Shown: positions 9,191 through 18,114 of the stretch, one piece after another | How positions within the stretch are numbered: the stretch's first letter is position 1 | Layout of the letters: each line of letters starts with the position of its first letter | Assembly: GCA_016794785.1 (NCBI GenBank) | Contig: JAEUHC010000020.1 | Location: forward strand, 37,088-101,087 | Reading direction: 5' to 3' | DNA: 64,000 nt | DNA from: Opitutaceae bacterium | GTDB taxonomy: Bacteria; Verrucomicrobiota; Verrucomicrobiia; Opitutales; Opitutaceae | The notes under the pieces: model-generated | Databases searched by the model: none | The model's input: only the letters and a program-made list of their open reading frames with translations | What the model was told of the DNA's origin: nothing | Translations under genes and position numbers: made by a program

Positions 9191-9329
9191 AGGGAAAGAC
9201 GAAGGATTGAATTGCCCGGCCGGGTTCGGCTGCGATCGTGTTGACGAATTGAAGGAGGGCTTCGCCTTGCTCGCGCCATAACTGGGAGAGCACAACGCGG
9301 AGTGCATGGACGGAGTGGTCGTCCTCCGC

Positions 9330-12300
9330 CTATGGAAGTTCGTAGATCTCGATGAGCGCGACGCCACGGGTGCCGTTCGCGCCGCTGACGGTCGCGGTGT
9401 AGGCACCCGGCGGGAGTGTCAACAACACGGCGGCATCCTTGGAATCCGCGGGTAGCGTAAACGCGCCGGCCGTCGTGGCGGCGGTGGCGATATCGGTGGC
9501 ATTGCCTGCGGCGCTCCAGTTGTCGTTGGCTGCGATGACGGTGCCGGCTGGACCGCTTACCGTGAGCACGGGATCGGCCAGCGCGCTGGCCACTCCAAAG
9601 CGCGCCAGTGCGGGGCCGATGCCGCGGATCAGCAATTTTTTCGGGCCGGTGCCGCTCACGACGAAGCCGGCAATCCCGGCCGCCGCATCCACACCGACGG
9701 TCAGCCGGGACGACAAATTGACCAGCCGCGCAGACCCGGGCCCGCGTTCATAGATTTCGATCAGGCCGAGGCCGGTGGCGTCGCGCACGCCGGACAACTG
9801 CACGGTGTAGGCCCCGGGGTTGACCGTCGTCAGGAGGGCGGCGTCGGCGCTGTTTGTGGTCAGCGAAAACGCGCCCAGCTCGGCAAAAAGGGCGGCGGTG
9901 ACACCGGTCGTGTCGGCCCCCCAATCATCATTCTCCGTGAGCTTGATGCCGTTGGCATCGAACAGCGTGAGCTTGGGATTTGCGAGCGAGCCGGGCACGC
10001 CAAAGGCCGTGAGGCCGGGGCCGATGCCGCGCAGGAGCACTGCCTTGGTGCCCGGGCCGGACACGGCAAAACCGGCGATGAGGATGTCATCTCCGGTCGC
10101 GACAGAGCCGCGCGTGGAGAGATTGGCAAGGCGGGCGGATTCGCCGCCGCCGCCGCTCTGCGGAGCGGCGCTCAGGCTCATCGCCGCTTCATCGGAGGCC
10201 GTGATCACGCCGCGTTTATACAGGGCGACGACATTTGGATAGGCGATGCCGGAGCGGACGCCCTGCCACGTCTCGCGCAGCGTATCGCCGGTCGCGGTGA
10301 GGCGGTTGAGTTGCGGCGCGATCAAGGTCGCGAGCACGCGATCGGAATCGATGAATTCAACCACCCCCCGGCCCTGCACGGCGTTGCGGAGTGCGCCGTG
10401 GCCAAACAGCGCGAGGTTGGTGACGCGGTCGAACTTGAGAATGACGCTTTTGTCTTCCCAGCCGGCGATGTCACTAAATTCGCTCTTCACGGAGTAGATG
10501 CGGATGTTCTTTGCCTGGGTAAATTCCACGTAGGCATCGGTGCCCAGCGGATGCTCGGGATTGAGGCCGTAGAACCACAGGGGCTCGGTCGTGCCTTCGA
10601 CTTTCAGAATGCGGAAAGAAGGGTGCTGCGAGGTGAAGGATTTGATGGCACCGGCAAAATACCACCGTCCGCCGCCGGAGTTGCGCACGCGGAGGAGGCT
10701 GTGGGGCTGGGTCTCGCGCCGATTTTTTGGCGCGGTCAGAGCCGGGGCGCGGTAAATGTGCCCGATGTGGACGAGGGAGTTGCGACCGGCTTGCCAGTCC
10801 AGCGCCACGAACCAGTCGTTGGCCAGATCGGTGGCATCCACGCCGAGGGAGAGATCGCCCAAGTGCGTGGTGGCGGATGCGTCATTGGCCGTGGTGATCA
10901 TCGGCGTCTCGCTCGTTGGGTTCCAAGCCGGGTGGACTTCGATCCGCGTCAGGTTGCGGTCGGCACCGTAGAGAATCGTGTCTTTGCGGAGCGTGATCGT
11001 GCCATCAATGAGGTAGATGCCTTTGCGCAGGAAAATTTTTCGATGGCCATCGATCACCGCCTGCAATTTGGCCCGCGAAACATTGCCCGGCACGATGCCG
11101 GCGTCGTAAGCGTCGAAGGCATCGGTATCATCCACCGAAGGCAGCACGGGCCAGACGTGGCGGCTGAGGAGGTCGGCCGGCGGAGCGGATGCGCGGTCGC
11201 TGATGGAGTGAACTTCTCCGTTGCTCAGCGGATCGGGCGCGCGGCTGGGCGTCCCGTCGATCAGGTCCGATGAGATTTTGCCGACCAAGACCGGGGCCTG
11301 ACTGCAGTAGCTGTATTCGTCGATGAGTTTCCACGTGCCCGTGCCGGTGACGGCCGGGTTGGTGGCGCTCTTGACCAACGCGTCGCCTCCGGTGACGTAG
11401 ACATTGCGCGCGTAGAAATTTTTTCCGGTGCCGCTGCGGTTGTCGATCGCGGCGACAGCGGGAGTGCCTCCGAGCCGGATGATGCCGTCGATCAAATTAA
11501 GGGCGGCGAAATTGGCCTGGTTGAATCCGGTGTCGGTGGTCAGCGCGGCACTGGTGGAACCAGGCAAGGTGACAATCTCGAAGCCCACGAAGGTCAACGG
11601 CGCGAACGATTGATGGCGCACCGCGCTGATAGTCTGGTTTCGGAGCGTGGCTCCGGCAATAACGCTGCCGGAGCCGCCTGCGCCCACGTCGTCGATGCCG
11701 TAACGACCGCCTTCGATTTCAATGTTCACGACGCCGGTCCCCGCACTGGGGAGACCGCGGAGTCCCGTGAAGGCACCGGTGGCGGTGATTTTCACGTTTT
11801 CGATCGAGCAGTTCTGGGCGTTGTTGAAGTAGAGGCCGATCGCTCCGGCGTGTCCGCTGCAATCCAAGTCCACGCCGCGCACCATCTGATGGTAGCTTTC
11901 GTCGGCCTGCTCATTGCCCGAGTTATCCTTGCCCAGATTCAGAAATCTCAGGAGCGGTTTCGGGTTGGCCGAATCGCCGAAACCGGCGGCTCCCGCCGTC
12001 AGTTTGATCACGGGTCGGCTGCCTTTGGCGGAGCCGATGATGGAAATGTGATGGGCTCGCGGCGTGGAGAAATCGTCGGTGATGCCGTCCCATCCCGTTT
12101 GGGTAACAGCTGATAGCGTGTCGTTGACGAGGTAAGTGCCCGGTGGGAAGTAGGCGATCAGGTTGCTCGTGTAGGCATCGGCGATGGCCGTGTTGAGCGC
12201 GGCAGTCGTGGCGGCGGCGGTGGCGGTGTCGCCGTTGATCGTAACTCCGGGATAATGGCTCACGACCAGATAGCCTTTAGCATAGAGTGGGTCGTTTTGC

Positions 12301-12404
12301 GCGGAGACAGGGATCGCCGCATAAGCAGGCAGTGACACGATTCCAGCCAGCGCAAATAATGCGAGGGAGCGGCAGAGCGGGCTTGCGAAGCTCCGCCAGT
12401 CCAT
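9330..12404 (-). CDS. Secreted double beta-helix (pectate-lyase-3/GH55-like) protein with two C-terminal GIGP repeats
   Basis: A protein of 1024 residues. Signal peptide MDWRSFASPLCRSLALFALA is followed by a first pectate-lyase-3 type segment (YAKGYLVVSHYPG, IAYFPPGTYLVNDTL). A second such segment follows (KIFLRKGIYLIDGTITLRKD, LYGADRNLTRIEV). Two such segments in one chain recall the tandem beta-helices of GH55. The last 260 residues are two copies of a domain marked by LLRGIGPGLTAFGV / LIRGIGPALARFGV and ending in IEIYE. It probably acts on an extracellular polysaccharide; no catalytic residue could be assigned. Paralogues lie at 30947 and 35124. An alternative ATG at 12455 would add 17 residues before the signal peptide and is 32 bases from the predicted transcript start. 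Confidence 0.75.
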   Translation of the reverse strand: MDWRSFASPLCRSLALFALAGIVSLPAYAAIPVSAQNDPLYAKGYLVVSHYPGVTINGDTATAAATTAALNTAIADAYTSNLIAYFPPGTYLVNDTLSAVTQTGWDGITDDFSTPRAHHISIIGSAKGSRPVIKLTAGAAGFGDSANPKPLLRFLNLGKDNSGNEQADESYHQMVRGVDLDCSGHAGAIGLYFNNAQNCSIENVKITATGAFTGLRGLPSAGTGVVNIEIEGGRYGIDDVGAGGSGSVIAGATLRNQTISAVRHQSFAPLTFVGFEIVTLPGSTSAALTTDTGFNQANFAALNLIDGIIRLGGTPAVAAIDNRSGTGKNFYARNVYVTGGDALVKSATNPAVTGTGTWKLIDEYSYCSQAPVLVGKISSDLIDGTPSRAPDPLSNGEVHSISDRASAPPADLLSRHVWPVLPSVDDTDAFDAYDAGIVPGNVSRAKLQAVIDGHRKIFLRKGIYLIDGTITLRKDTILYGADRNLTRIEVHPAWNPTSETPMITTANDASATTHLGDLSLGVDATDLANDWFVALDWQAGRNSLVHIGHIYRAPALTAPKNRRETQPHSLLRVRNSGGGRWYFAGAIKSFTSQHPSFRILKVEGTTEPLWFYGLNPEHPLGTDAYVEFTQAKNIRIYSVKSEFSDIAGWEDKSVILKFDRVTNLALFGHGALRNAVQGRGVVEFIDSDRVLATLIAPQLNRLTATGDTLRETWQGVRSGIAYPNVVALYKRGVITASDEAAMSLSAAPQSGGGGESARLANLSTRGSVATGDDILIAGFAVSGPGTKAVLLRGIGPGLTAFGVPGSLANPKLTLFDANGIKLTENDDWGADTTGVTAALFAELGAFSLTTNSADAALLTTVNPGAYTVQLSGVRDATGLGLIEIYERGPGSARLVNLSSRLTVGVDAAAGIAGFVVSGTGPKKLLIRGIGPALARFGVASALADPVLTVSGPAGTVIAANDNWSAAGNATDIATAATTAGAFTLPADSKDAAVLLTLPPGAYTATVSGANGTRGVALIEIYELP

Positions 12405-12493
12405 CGACCAACCACCGCTGGCGGCCGGTCGCGTGGGAGGGGTAAACAAGGTCATGGAGAATGGGCACACGGCTGGGTCGGCGTCATGGAAGC

Positions 12494-12539
12494 ATTCTAC
12501 CGTTCGAACTACGGACGAACAACCCACGGAAATACGGGG
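12494..12539 (-). promoter_or_regulatory. Box promoter d (first beta-helix gene)
   Basis: On the minus strand the box is CCCCGTATTTCCGTGGGTTG (12539-12520). The -35 is TTGTTC (12522-12517), the spacer 17 bases and the -10 TAGAAT (12499-12494). The predicted start is near 12487. The box lies a few bases from one end of the GH50-like relic at 12550-12745. Confidence 0.75.
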
Positions 12540-12549
12540 ACCATGCGAT

Positions 12550-12745
12550 GGGCGTGAAAGCGGTCGCCCATGAGCAGGCCACGAGGTTGCTCCCGGCGGA
12601 AAACGGTGCAGACAGTCTGTTCGTAGTATCGCGCGATGAGGCGCAGGAACGCGCGGTCATCGGCAAAGACCGCGGGACGGTCGAGATCGAGCGTCGCTCC
12701 GCCTACGGCCTCGAACGGCGAAAAATTCGCGCCGCAGACCGCCAT
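12550..12745 (-). pseudogene. Fragment of a GH50-like gene (relic)
   Basis: The minus strand encodes ANFSPFEAVGGATLDLDRP, FADDRAFLRLIARYYEQTV and PRGLLMGDRFHAH. These match residues about 236-299 of the GH50-like protein at 19435-20793 (TNFSSFESVGGVTLDLERP, FADDREFLRLIARHYYQTV, PRGLLMGDRFHLRD). Over roughly 190 bases the two DNA stretches are visibly alike, at about 85% by eye. Nothing before or after the fragment matches, so it is a truncated copy and not a gene. It lies exactly between two divergent promoter boxes, d and e. Confidence 0.8.
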
Positions 12746-12746
12746 C

Positions 12747-12792
12747 CCCCGTGTTTCCGTGGGTTTTCACGCAGCGATTTTTCCCATAAAAT
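12747..12792 (+). promoter_or_regulatory. Box promoter e (dehydrogenase operon)
   Basis: The box is CCCCGTGTTTCCGTGGGTTT (12747-12766). The -35 is TTTTCA (12764-12769), the weakest of the set. After 17 bases comes -10 TAAAAT (12787-12792), one of the strongest. The predicted start is near 12799, leaving a leader of about 290 bases before 13088. Confidence 0.7.
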
Positions 12793-12866
12793 TCGCCGTT
12801 CGCCCCGCCGGCCGCGGCCTCGTCGTCCATCGAAACCGCCTTCACCGACAACCCCCACCTTCCCGA

Positions 12867-13015
12867 TGTGTCATCCGCTGCGGTCCAGTCTCCTCTTTTT
12901 CAGCGTCGCCTTGGCGGCAAGCTGGAACTGCCGGACGTGCTTGGCCGCATCTCCCAACTTTACCCGGAACATCACCGACGTGCACGGACGCGTCATCCAG
13001 GAACTCCTCGCGTGA
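12867..13015 (+). CDS. Possible 49-residue leader ORF with signal-like N-terminus
   Basis: ATG at 12867 opens MCHPLRSSLLFFSVALAASW and runs to a TGA at 13013-13015. The N-terminus looks like a signal peptide. It lies about 68 bases after the predicted start of promoter e and 72 bases before the dehydrogenase gene. It could be a truncated secreted protein, a regulatory leader peptide or chance. No homologue is recognised. Confidence 0.25.
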
Positions 13016-13087
13016 ACTCTCTCCGTCCACGAAACGCGCGCTTCCTGCCCACCGCACTCATATGAAACCCATCGCCGGCCTCCGCCC

Positions 13088-15535
13088 ATGAAGCTCCCGT
13101 TCGCTCTGCTGTTGGCCGCCGTGACTCCGCTTGCCGCCGAATCCGCCCCCGCGCGCCGACCGGCCGCCCAGATCCTCGTGCCCGGTTTCACCGTCCGCGA
13201 GCTGCCGATCGCGCTCACCAGCCTCAACAACATCGAATACGCGGCGGACGGGCGGCTCTTCGCGGGTGGCTACGACGGCCGCTTCCATGTGCTCCGCGAT
13301 ACCGACGGCGACGGGCTCGAAGACAAGGTCGACACGTTCTCCGCCAAACCCAGCTCCGACTATCCACTCGGCATCGCGGTGAAAGATGGCGAGCCCTACT
13401 TCGTCCTCTCGCGCGAAGTTATCCGTTTCCGCGATCGCGACGGCGACGGCGTGCCCGAAACGCGCGAGGTGTTCGCCAGCGGTTTCGACGACCCTGCTCT
13501 CGCGACGGCCAGCTATCTTCTGCACCGCCGTGTCGACAACGCCATGGCGGTGTCGTTCGGACCCGACGGGGCGCTCTACCTCACGATGGGCAGCGCCGCC
13601 TATCAGAATCCGTATTGGAAGGAGGAGAAAACCGGCGTGAACCACTATACGACCAACCAGCGCCGCGGCTGCCTCCTGCGGATTACGCCTGATGGCAAGA
13701 TCGAGCAGCTCGTCAGCGGCCTGCGCTACATCATGGCCCTGCAGTGGAATCGCCACGGCGATCTCTTCGCGACCGAGCAGGAAGGCGCGACGTGGGTGCC
13801 CAACGGGAATCCGTTCGACGAGCTCCTTCACTTGCAAACCGGCCGCCACTACGGTTTCCCTCCGCGCCATCCGGTGCACCTGCCCGACGTGATCGACGAG
13901 CCGAGCGTGTGGGATTTCTCTCCGCAGCACCAGAGCACCTGCGGTTTCCGCTTCAACGGTCCCGCGCCCGGCCGCGGCCGCTTCGGGCCGGAATGGTGGT
14001 CCGACGATGCGCTGATCACCGGCGAGTCGCGCGGCAAACTCTGGCGCACAAAGCTCGCCAAAACCGCCGCCGGCTATGTCGCGCGCACTGACCTCGTCGC
14101 CGCCCTCGGCCTGCTCGCGGTCGATTGCGCGATTTCCCCCCAGGGCGATCTGGTTATCTGCTGCCATACCGGCGCGCCCGATTGGGGCAACGGCCCGACC
14201 GGCGAAGGCCGGCTCTTCAAGATCAGCTATACCGATCCGGCCGCGCCGCAACCCGTGCTAACGTGGCCGGCAAGCGAAACGGAAACCATCATCGCCTTCG
14301 ACCGGCCACTCGACGCCACCGTGTGGACCGGCGTGGCCGCTCGCACGACGATCGATTCCGGCCGTTGCGTCGGTGCGGCGGATCGTCTCGAAGTCATCCG
14401 CCCCGGCTACGCCGCCGTGAAGGCGCAGCAAAACGAGCCGCGCGGGTCCGTCGCCATAAAATCAGCACGACTCTCCGCCGATCGCCGGAACGTCGTTTTC
14501 ACGACCGCACCGCGCCTATCCGCCGTCAACTACGCCGTGGCGGTAGCGGACAAACTCGATTCCAGCCACGATCTCTCCGGTCTCGCCGCCGAATGGCGCG
14601 ATGACGGCAGCACACGCTGGAGCGGTTGGTTGCCGCACGCCGACTTCACCGCGGCCCGCGAATTCACCCGTGCCAGCGCCACGCACGACCGCCTCTGGCA
14701 GAACGCCACCACGCGTGGCACGCTCACGCTCCGCACGCAGCTCGACCTCTGGCAGATGCTCCAGCCCGCGACGCAGCCCGGCTCGAAACTCGACTACACC
14801 CCCGAGCCCGAAACGGTCACCGTGGTTTTCAAGAGCGACGCCGCCCTCCGCGTCGAAGCGCCGCCCGCGGCAAAAATAGAACGCACGAGCGACCGCGAGG
14901 TTCGCCTCACCGTCACGGGTCCCACCGAGAATGCCTGGCTGCCGGTTGCGCTGGTCGTCACAACGCCGGCGACGACGCTCGATGTCGCCTGGCACACGGC
15001 GCGCGATGCACGCCCGCGCGCGCTCGGCACCCGCCGTTTCCTCATGCCCTTCGCCCGTCCGGGCACCCGCGACCTTGCGCCGCGTCCGATCGCCGAGATT
15101 GCCGGCGCCGACTGGCACGCCGGCCGCGCTCTTTTCAACGGCAAGGCTGCTTGCGCCACCTGCCACGAATTGCGCGGCGAAGGCAAGCGGGTCGGCCCCG
15201 AGCTCGGCAACCTCGTCCACCGCGATTACGCCAGCGTGCTCGCCGACATCGCCGATCCCAACGCAACGATCAACCCCGAGGGCGTCGGCTACATTGTCAC
15301 GCTCAAGAGTGGCGAGACCACGGTCGGCACGCGGCTCGGCGAGTCCGCCTTCTTGTTACAGATCGCGCAGCCCGGCGGCACTGTCGCCAGGCTCAAGAAG
15401 TCGGACATCGCGAAGACCGAGCCCATGCCCGTCTCGCTCATGCCGCCGGGCCTGGAGAAATCCCTCACGTCCACCGAACTGCGCGACCTCATGTGCTATC
15501 TGCTCACCGCGCTGCCGAGTCATTCTCAACCATGA
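13088..15535 (+). CDS. Secreted PVC-type heme-binding propeller dehydrogenase
   Basis: A protein of 815 residues with signal peptide MKLPFALLLAAVTPLAA. The N-terminal part is a glucose/sorbosone-dehydrogenase-like beta-propeller (EYAADGRLFAGGYDGRFHVL, DTDGDGLEDKVD, HYGFPPRHPVHLPDVIDEP). The C-terminal 130 residues are the PVC putative heme-binding domain with C689-A-T-C-H693 (attachment of one c-type heme) and a later conserved SLMPPGLE that may supply the axial Met. The likely role is periplasmic oxidation of a sugar or polyol, passing electrons to a cytochrome. It overlaps the next gene by four bases (ATGA). The neighbour is a paralogue of the same architecture, so the two may form a complex or use different substrates. 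Confidence 0.85.
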   Translation: MKLPFALLLAAVTPLAAESAPARRPAAQILVPGFTVRELPIALTSLNNIEYAADGRLFAGGYDGRFHVLRDTDGDGLEDKVDTFSAKPSSDYPLGIAVKDGEPYFVLSREVIRFRDRDGDGVPETREVFASGFDDPALATASYLLHRRVDNAMAVSFGPDGALYLTMGSAAYQNPYWKEEKTGVNHYTTNQRRGCLLRITPDGKIEQLVSGLRYIMALQWNRHGDLFATEQEGATWVPNGNPFDELLHLQTGRHYGFPPRHPVHLPDVIDEPSVWDFSPQHQSTCGFRFNGPAPGRGRFGPEWWSDDALITGESRGKLWRTKLAKTAAGYVARTDLVAALGLLAVDCAISPQGDLVICCHTGAPDWGNGPTGEGRLFKISYTDPAAPQPVLTWPASETETIIAFDRPLDATVWTGVAARTTIDSGRCVGAADRLEVIRPGYAAVKAQQNEPRGSVAIKSARLSADRRNVVFTTAPRLSAVNYAVAVADKLDSSHDLSGLAAEWRDDGSTRWSGWLPHADFTAAREFTRASATHDRLWQNATTRGTLTLRTQLDLWQMLQPATQPGSKLDYTPEPETVTVVFKSDAALRVEAPPAAKIERTSDREVRLTVTGPTENAWLPVALVVTTPATTLDVAWHTARDARPRALGTRRFLMPFARPGTRDLAPRPIAEIAGADWHAGRALFNGKAACATCHELRGEGKRVGPELGNLVHRDYASVLADIADPNATINPEGVGYIVTLKSGETTVGTRLGESAFLLQIAQPGGTVARLKKSDIAKTEPMPVSLMPPGLEKSLTSTELRDLMCYLLTALPSHSQP

Positions 15536-18114
15536 GGTTTCCTCCGCTCGGTTTTTCGACACTCCTGTGCGTTCCCCTGCTCGCCCTCGCGGCCCAGGCA
15601 CCCACGGAACTTCCGCTCCCGGCGCGCAAGGCTCCGCGCCCAAACATCCCGGCTGGCGGCGTGGGCGTGTCGGATGTGCAGATGCTCGTGCCCGGGTTCG
15701 CCGTGCGCATGCTGCCGCTGGAGCTGCCCAACATCAACGCCGTGCGCTATCGGGCCGACGGCAAGCTCCTGGCCCTCACGTTCAGCGGCAAAGTCTTCCT
15801 CCTCACCGACACCGACGGTGACGGGGTCGAGGACAAGGCGGACATTTTCTACGAACCGGATCGCCAGCACCTCTCGCTGAACCTCCTGCCCACGCCGCCC
15901 GGCTATCGGCACGGCAACGGCGTCTTCATTGCCCGCAAGGGCTCGCTCGTGCTCGAGCTCGACACGGACGGCGACGACCGCGCGGACCGGGAAGTCACTG
16001 TCGCGACGAACTGGGAAACGCCGATGCGCTTTCCCGGCAACGCGACCGACACCGTCGGCGTGGCACTCGACGCCCAGCAGAATCTCTACTTCGGACTGGG
16101 CGCGGCAAACTCGCAGAATGGCTACCTGCTCGACCACGGCGTCGGCAGCTACCGGATCACGAGCGAACGCGGGGCTCTGCTGAAAATGCCGCCTGATCTG
16201 TCGCGGCGAGAAATCATCGCCACGGGAATTCGGGCCGGCTTCGGCATGGCCTTCAACGCCGCGGGCGATCTCTTCTCCACCGATCAGGAAGGCGCCACGT
16301 GGATGCCGAATGGCAATCCTTTCGATGAATTGCTCCATCTCGAGCCCGGCCGGCACTACGGCTTTCCGCCGCGCCACCCGAAGCACCTGCCTCACGTCAT
16401 CGACGAGCCGAGCGTCTTCGACTACGGGCCGCAGCACCAGAGCACGTGCGGTCTTTTTTTCAACGAGCCGGTCGGCAGCGGCCCCGTGTTCGGTCCCGCG
16501 TGGTGGCGCGGCGATGCGTTTGTGGCGGGCGAGGCGCGCGGAAAGGTTTTCCGCACGAAGCTCGTCAAGACCCCCTCCGGCTACATCGGCCAGAATCAGG
16601 TGATCGCTTGTGTCGGCTGGCTGACGATTGATCAGTGCGTTTCCCCACGCGGCGATCTCGTCATCAGCGTGCACAGCGGACCGCCCGATTGGGGCACCGG
16701 CGGACCGGGCATCGGCCGGCTTTTCAAGGTGACGCGCGCTGACGCGGCGGCGCCACAACCCGTCTCCACCTTTGCCGCGAGTCCGACGGAGCTGCACGTG
16801 GCGTTCGACGGTGCGCTACCGCCGGGCATCGAGACGAATCTCGTGGTTCGCACCACTTTGACGAGCGGCGTCTACGTGCGTGAAGGCGACCGATTCGAAA
16901 CCTTCCGCCCCGGTTACCGCGCGGTCGACCAGCAGCAGAGCGCTCCGCGCACCCGCGTGCCGGTGCGCGCCGTCCGACTCGCCGACGATCGCCACACGCT
17001 GGTTTTCGAAACCGTGCCGCGAACCATCGCGCAGCACACTTCAATCGACATCGACAACTGGCTTCAGGCGCCGACCGCGCTCGCCAAGGTGCGCCCGCAG
17101 AAAGCGGCGCTGGCGGTCGCCGCCGATGAGACGGGTGTCGCGGCGACGTGGAGGTCCACCGACCGCCGCACGACTTGGACGGGCTGGCTACCTCACTTCG
17201 ATCTGCAAGTTGCACGTGAGCTCACCGCCGCCAGCGTCAGCCACCAGCGCCTTTGGAGTCTCGTCCGGCAGCCGGGCACCCTCGTGCTGCGCGGCCAGCT
17301 CGATCTTTGGAGTATGTTGCGCCCGGCGGTGCAGCCCGGCGAGCGGCTCGATTTCACGCTGCCCGCCGAAAAAGTGACGGTGCGTTTCGCTGCGAACGGC
17401 GGCGCCGCGCCTCAGCTCACGTTTCCCGGCCTCGCACCGTCGCCCGCGACCGACACCACGGGCAACATGGCGCGTCTGCTGCGCCACGTGCCACGGGAAC
17501 GCACCTACGTTCCCGTCGAACTCACCGTCGCGACCGGCAGCGGACAAACCGCCAGCCTCCATGTTTCATGGACGACTGCGGAAGACGATCGGCCGCGTGC
17601 GCTCGCGCTCCGGCGGGTAATTGTCCCGTGGGCATCGCCACCGGAGCCCGTCACCAAGCCAGCGATGCCGGCCGAACTGGCGGGTGGGGACTGGCATAAG
17701 GGCAAGCAGCTCTTCGCCGCCTGCGCGATGTGCCACGGCGTGAACGGCGAAGGCTCTCGCGTCGGGCCCGATCTCTCGAATCTCGTGCATCGCGACTATG
17801 CCTCGGTCGTTAGAGACATCGCGGAGCCGAGCGCGGCGATCAATCCCGACCACGTCGCCTACACGATCACGCTCCGGAGCGGAGAGACGCAGACCAGCGT
17901 GCTCCTGGAGGACAACGCCGATCACCTGCTGCTCGCCGTGCCGGGATCGACGCCGAAAAAATTGCCGAAGAGCGACATCATCCGGATGTCCGCTTCCGCA
18001 GTATCGCTGATGCCCCCCGGCCTCGATCAGGCCCTCGGCCCCCAGGGCCTGAGAGACCTGCTTTCCTATCTTATGCTGCCATCCCCCGACCAACCCTCCA
18101 ACTCCACCCCATGA
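15532..18114 (+). CDS. Second secreted heme-binding propeller dehydrogenase
   Basis: A protein of 860 residues starting at the ATG that overlaps the previous stop. Signal peptide MRFPPLGFSTLLCVPLLALA. The propeller shares DTDGDGVEDKADIF, EGATWMPNGNPFDELLHL and HYGFPPRHPKHLPHVIDEP with its neighbour, so the pair arose by tandem duplication. The C-terminus has C731-A-M-C-H735 and SLMPPGLDQ, again one c-type heme. An ORF extension upstream to 14626 in this frame is the shadow of the preceding gene and was discarded. It is the second of three genes in the operon and its stop overlaps the ThuA-cupin start. Confidence 0.85.
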   Translation: MRFPPLGFSTLLCVPLLALAAQAPTELPLPARKAPRPNIPAGGVGVSDVQMLVPGFAVRMLPLELPNINAVRYRADGKLLALTFSGKVFLLTDTDGDGVEDKADIFYEPDRQHLSLNLLPTPPGYRHGNGVFIARKGSLVLELDTDGDDRADREVTVATNWETPMRFPGNATDTVGVALDAQQNLYFGLGAANSQNGYLLDHGVGSYRITSERGALLKMPPDLSRREIIATGIRAGFGMAFNAAGDLFSTDQEGATWMPNGNPFDELLHLEPGRHYGFPPRHPKHLPHVIDEPSVFDYGPQHQSTCGLFFNEPVGSGPVFGPAWWRGDAFVAGEARGKVFRTKLVKTPSGYIGQNQVIACVGWLTIDQCVSPRGDLVISVHSGPPDWGTGGPGIGRLFKVTRADAAAPQPVSTFAASPTELHVAFDGALPPGIETNLVVRTTLTSGVYVREGDRFETFRPGYRAVDQQQSAPRTRVPVRAVRLADDRHTLVFETVPRTIAQHTSIDIDNWLQAPTALAKVRPQKAALAVAADETGVAATWRSTDRRTTWTGWLPHFDLQVARELTAASVSHQRLWSLVRQPGTLVLRGQLDLWSMLRPAVQPGERLDFTLPAEKVTVRFAANGGAAPQLTFPGLAPSPATDTTGNMARLLRHVPRERTYVPVELTVATGSGQTASLHVSWTTAEDDRPRALALRRVIVPWASPPEPVTKPAMPAELAGGDWHKGKQLFAACAMCHGVNGEGSRVGPDLSNLVHRDYASVVRDIAEPSAAINPDHVAYTITLRSGETQTSVLLEDNADHLLLAVPGSTPKKLPKSDIIRMSASAVSLMPPGLDQALGPQGLRDLLSYLMLPSPDQPSNSTP

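Larger units (their letters stand above)
12405..13087. other. Divergent intergenic region with promoters d and e and a gene relic
   Basis: From left to right it holds the leader of the beta-helix gene, promoter d, the GH50-like relic, promoter e and a long leader of about 290 bases for the dehydrogenase operon. That leader contains a 49-codon ORF (12867-13015). From 13016 to 13087 I see only short overlapping ORFs without support. Confidence 0.6.

Noticed and set aside
9191..9329. Open frame after the stop of the beta-helix gene on the minus strand (VHALRVVLSQLWREQGEALL)
   Set aside because: It looks somewhat protein-like but is short, has no start and runs into the response regulator; not enough for a gene or readthrough call.
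12520..12766. The inverted box pair as terminal repeats of a mobile element
   Set aside because: Other divergent gene pairs show the same inverted arrangement simply because each box faces its gene, and no target duplication was seen; kept only as a hypothesis under findings.
12461..12780. Plus-strand ORF through the divergent region, including the peptide NNPRKYGDH
   Set aside because: It reads through the promoter box and the antisense of the GH50-like relic. The recurring NPRK(H/Y/Q)G peptide in several ORFs is only the translation of the promoter box.
14626..15531. In-frame upstream extension of the second heme dehydrogenase
   Set aside because: It lies inside the first dehydrogenase in another frame, and the ATG at 15532 gives a good signal peptide and a four-base overlap.
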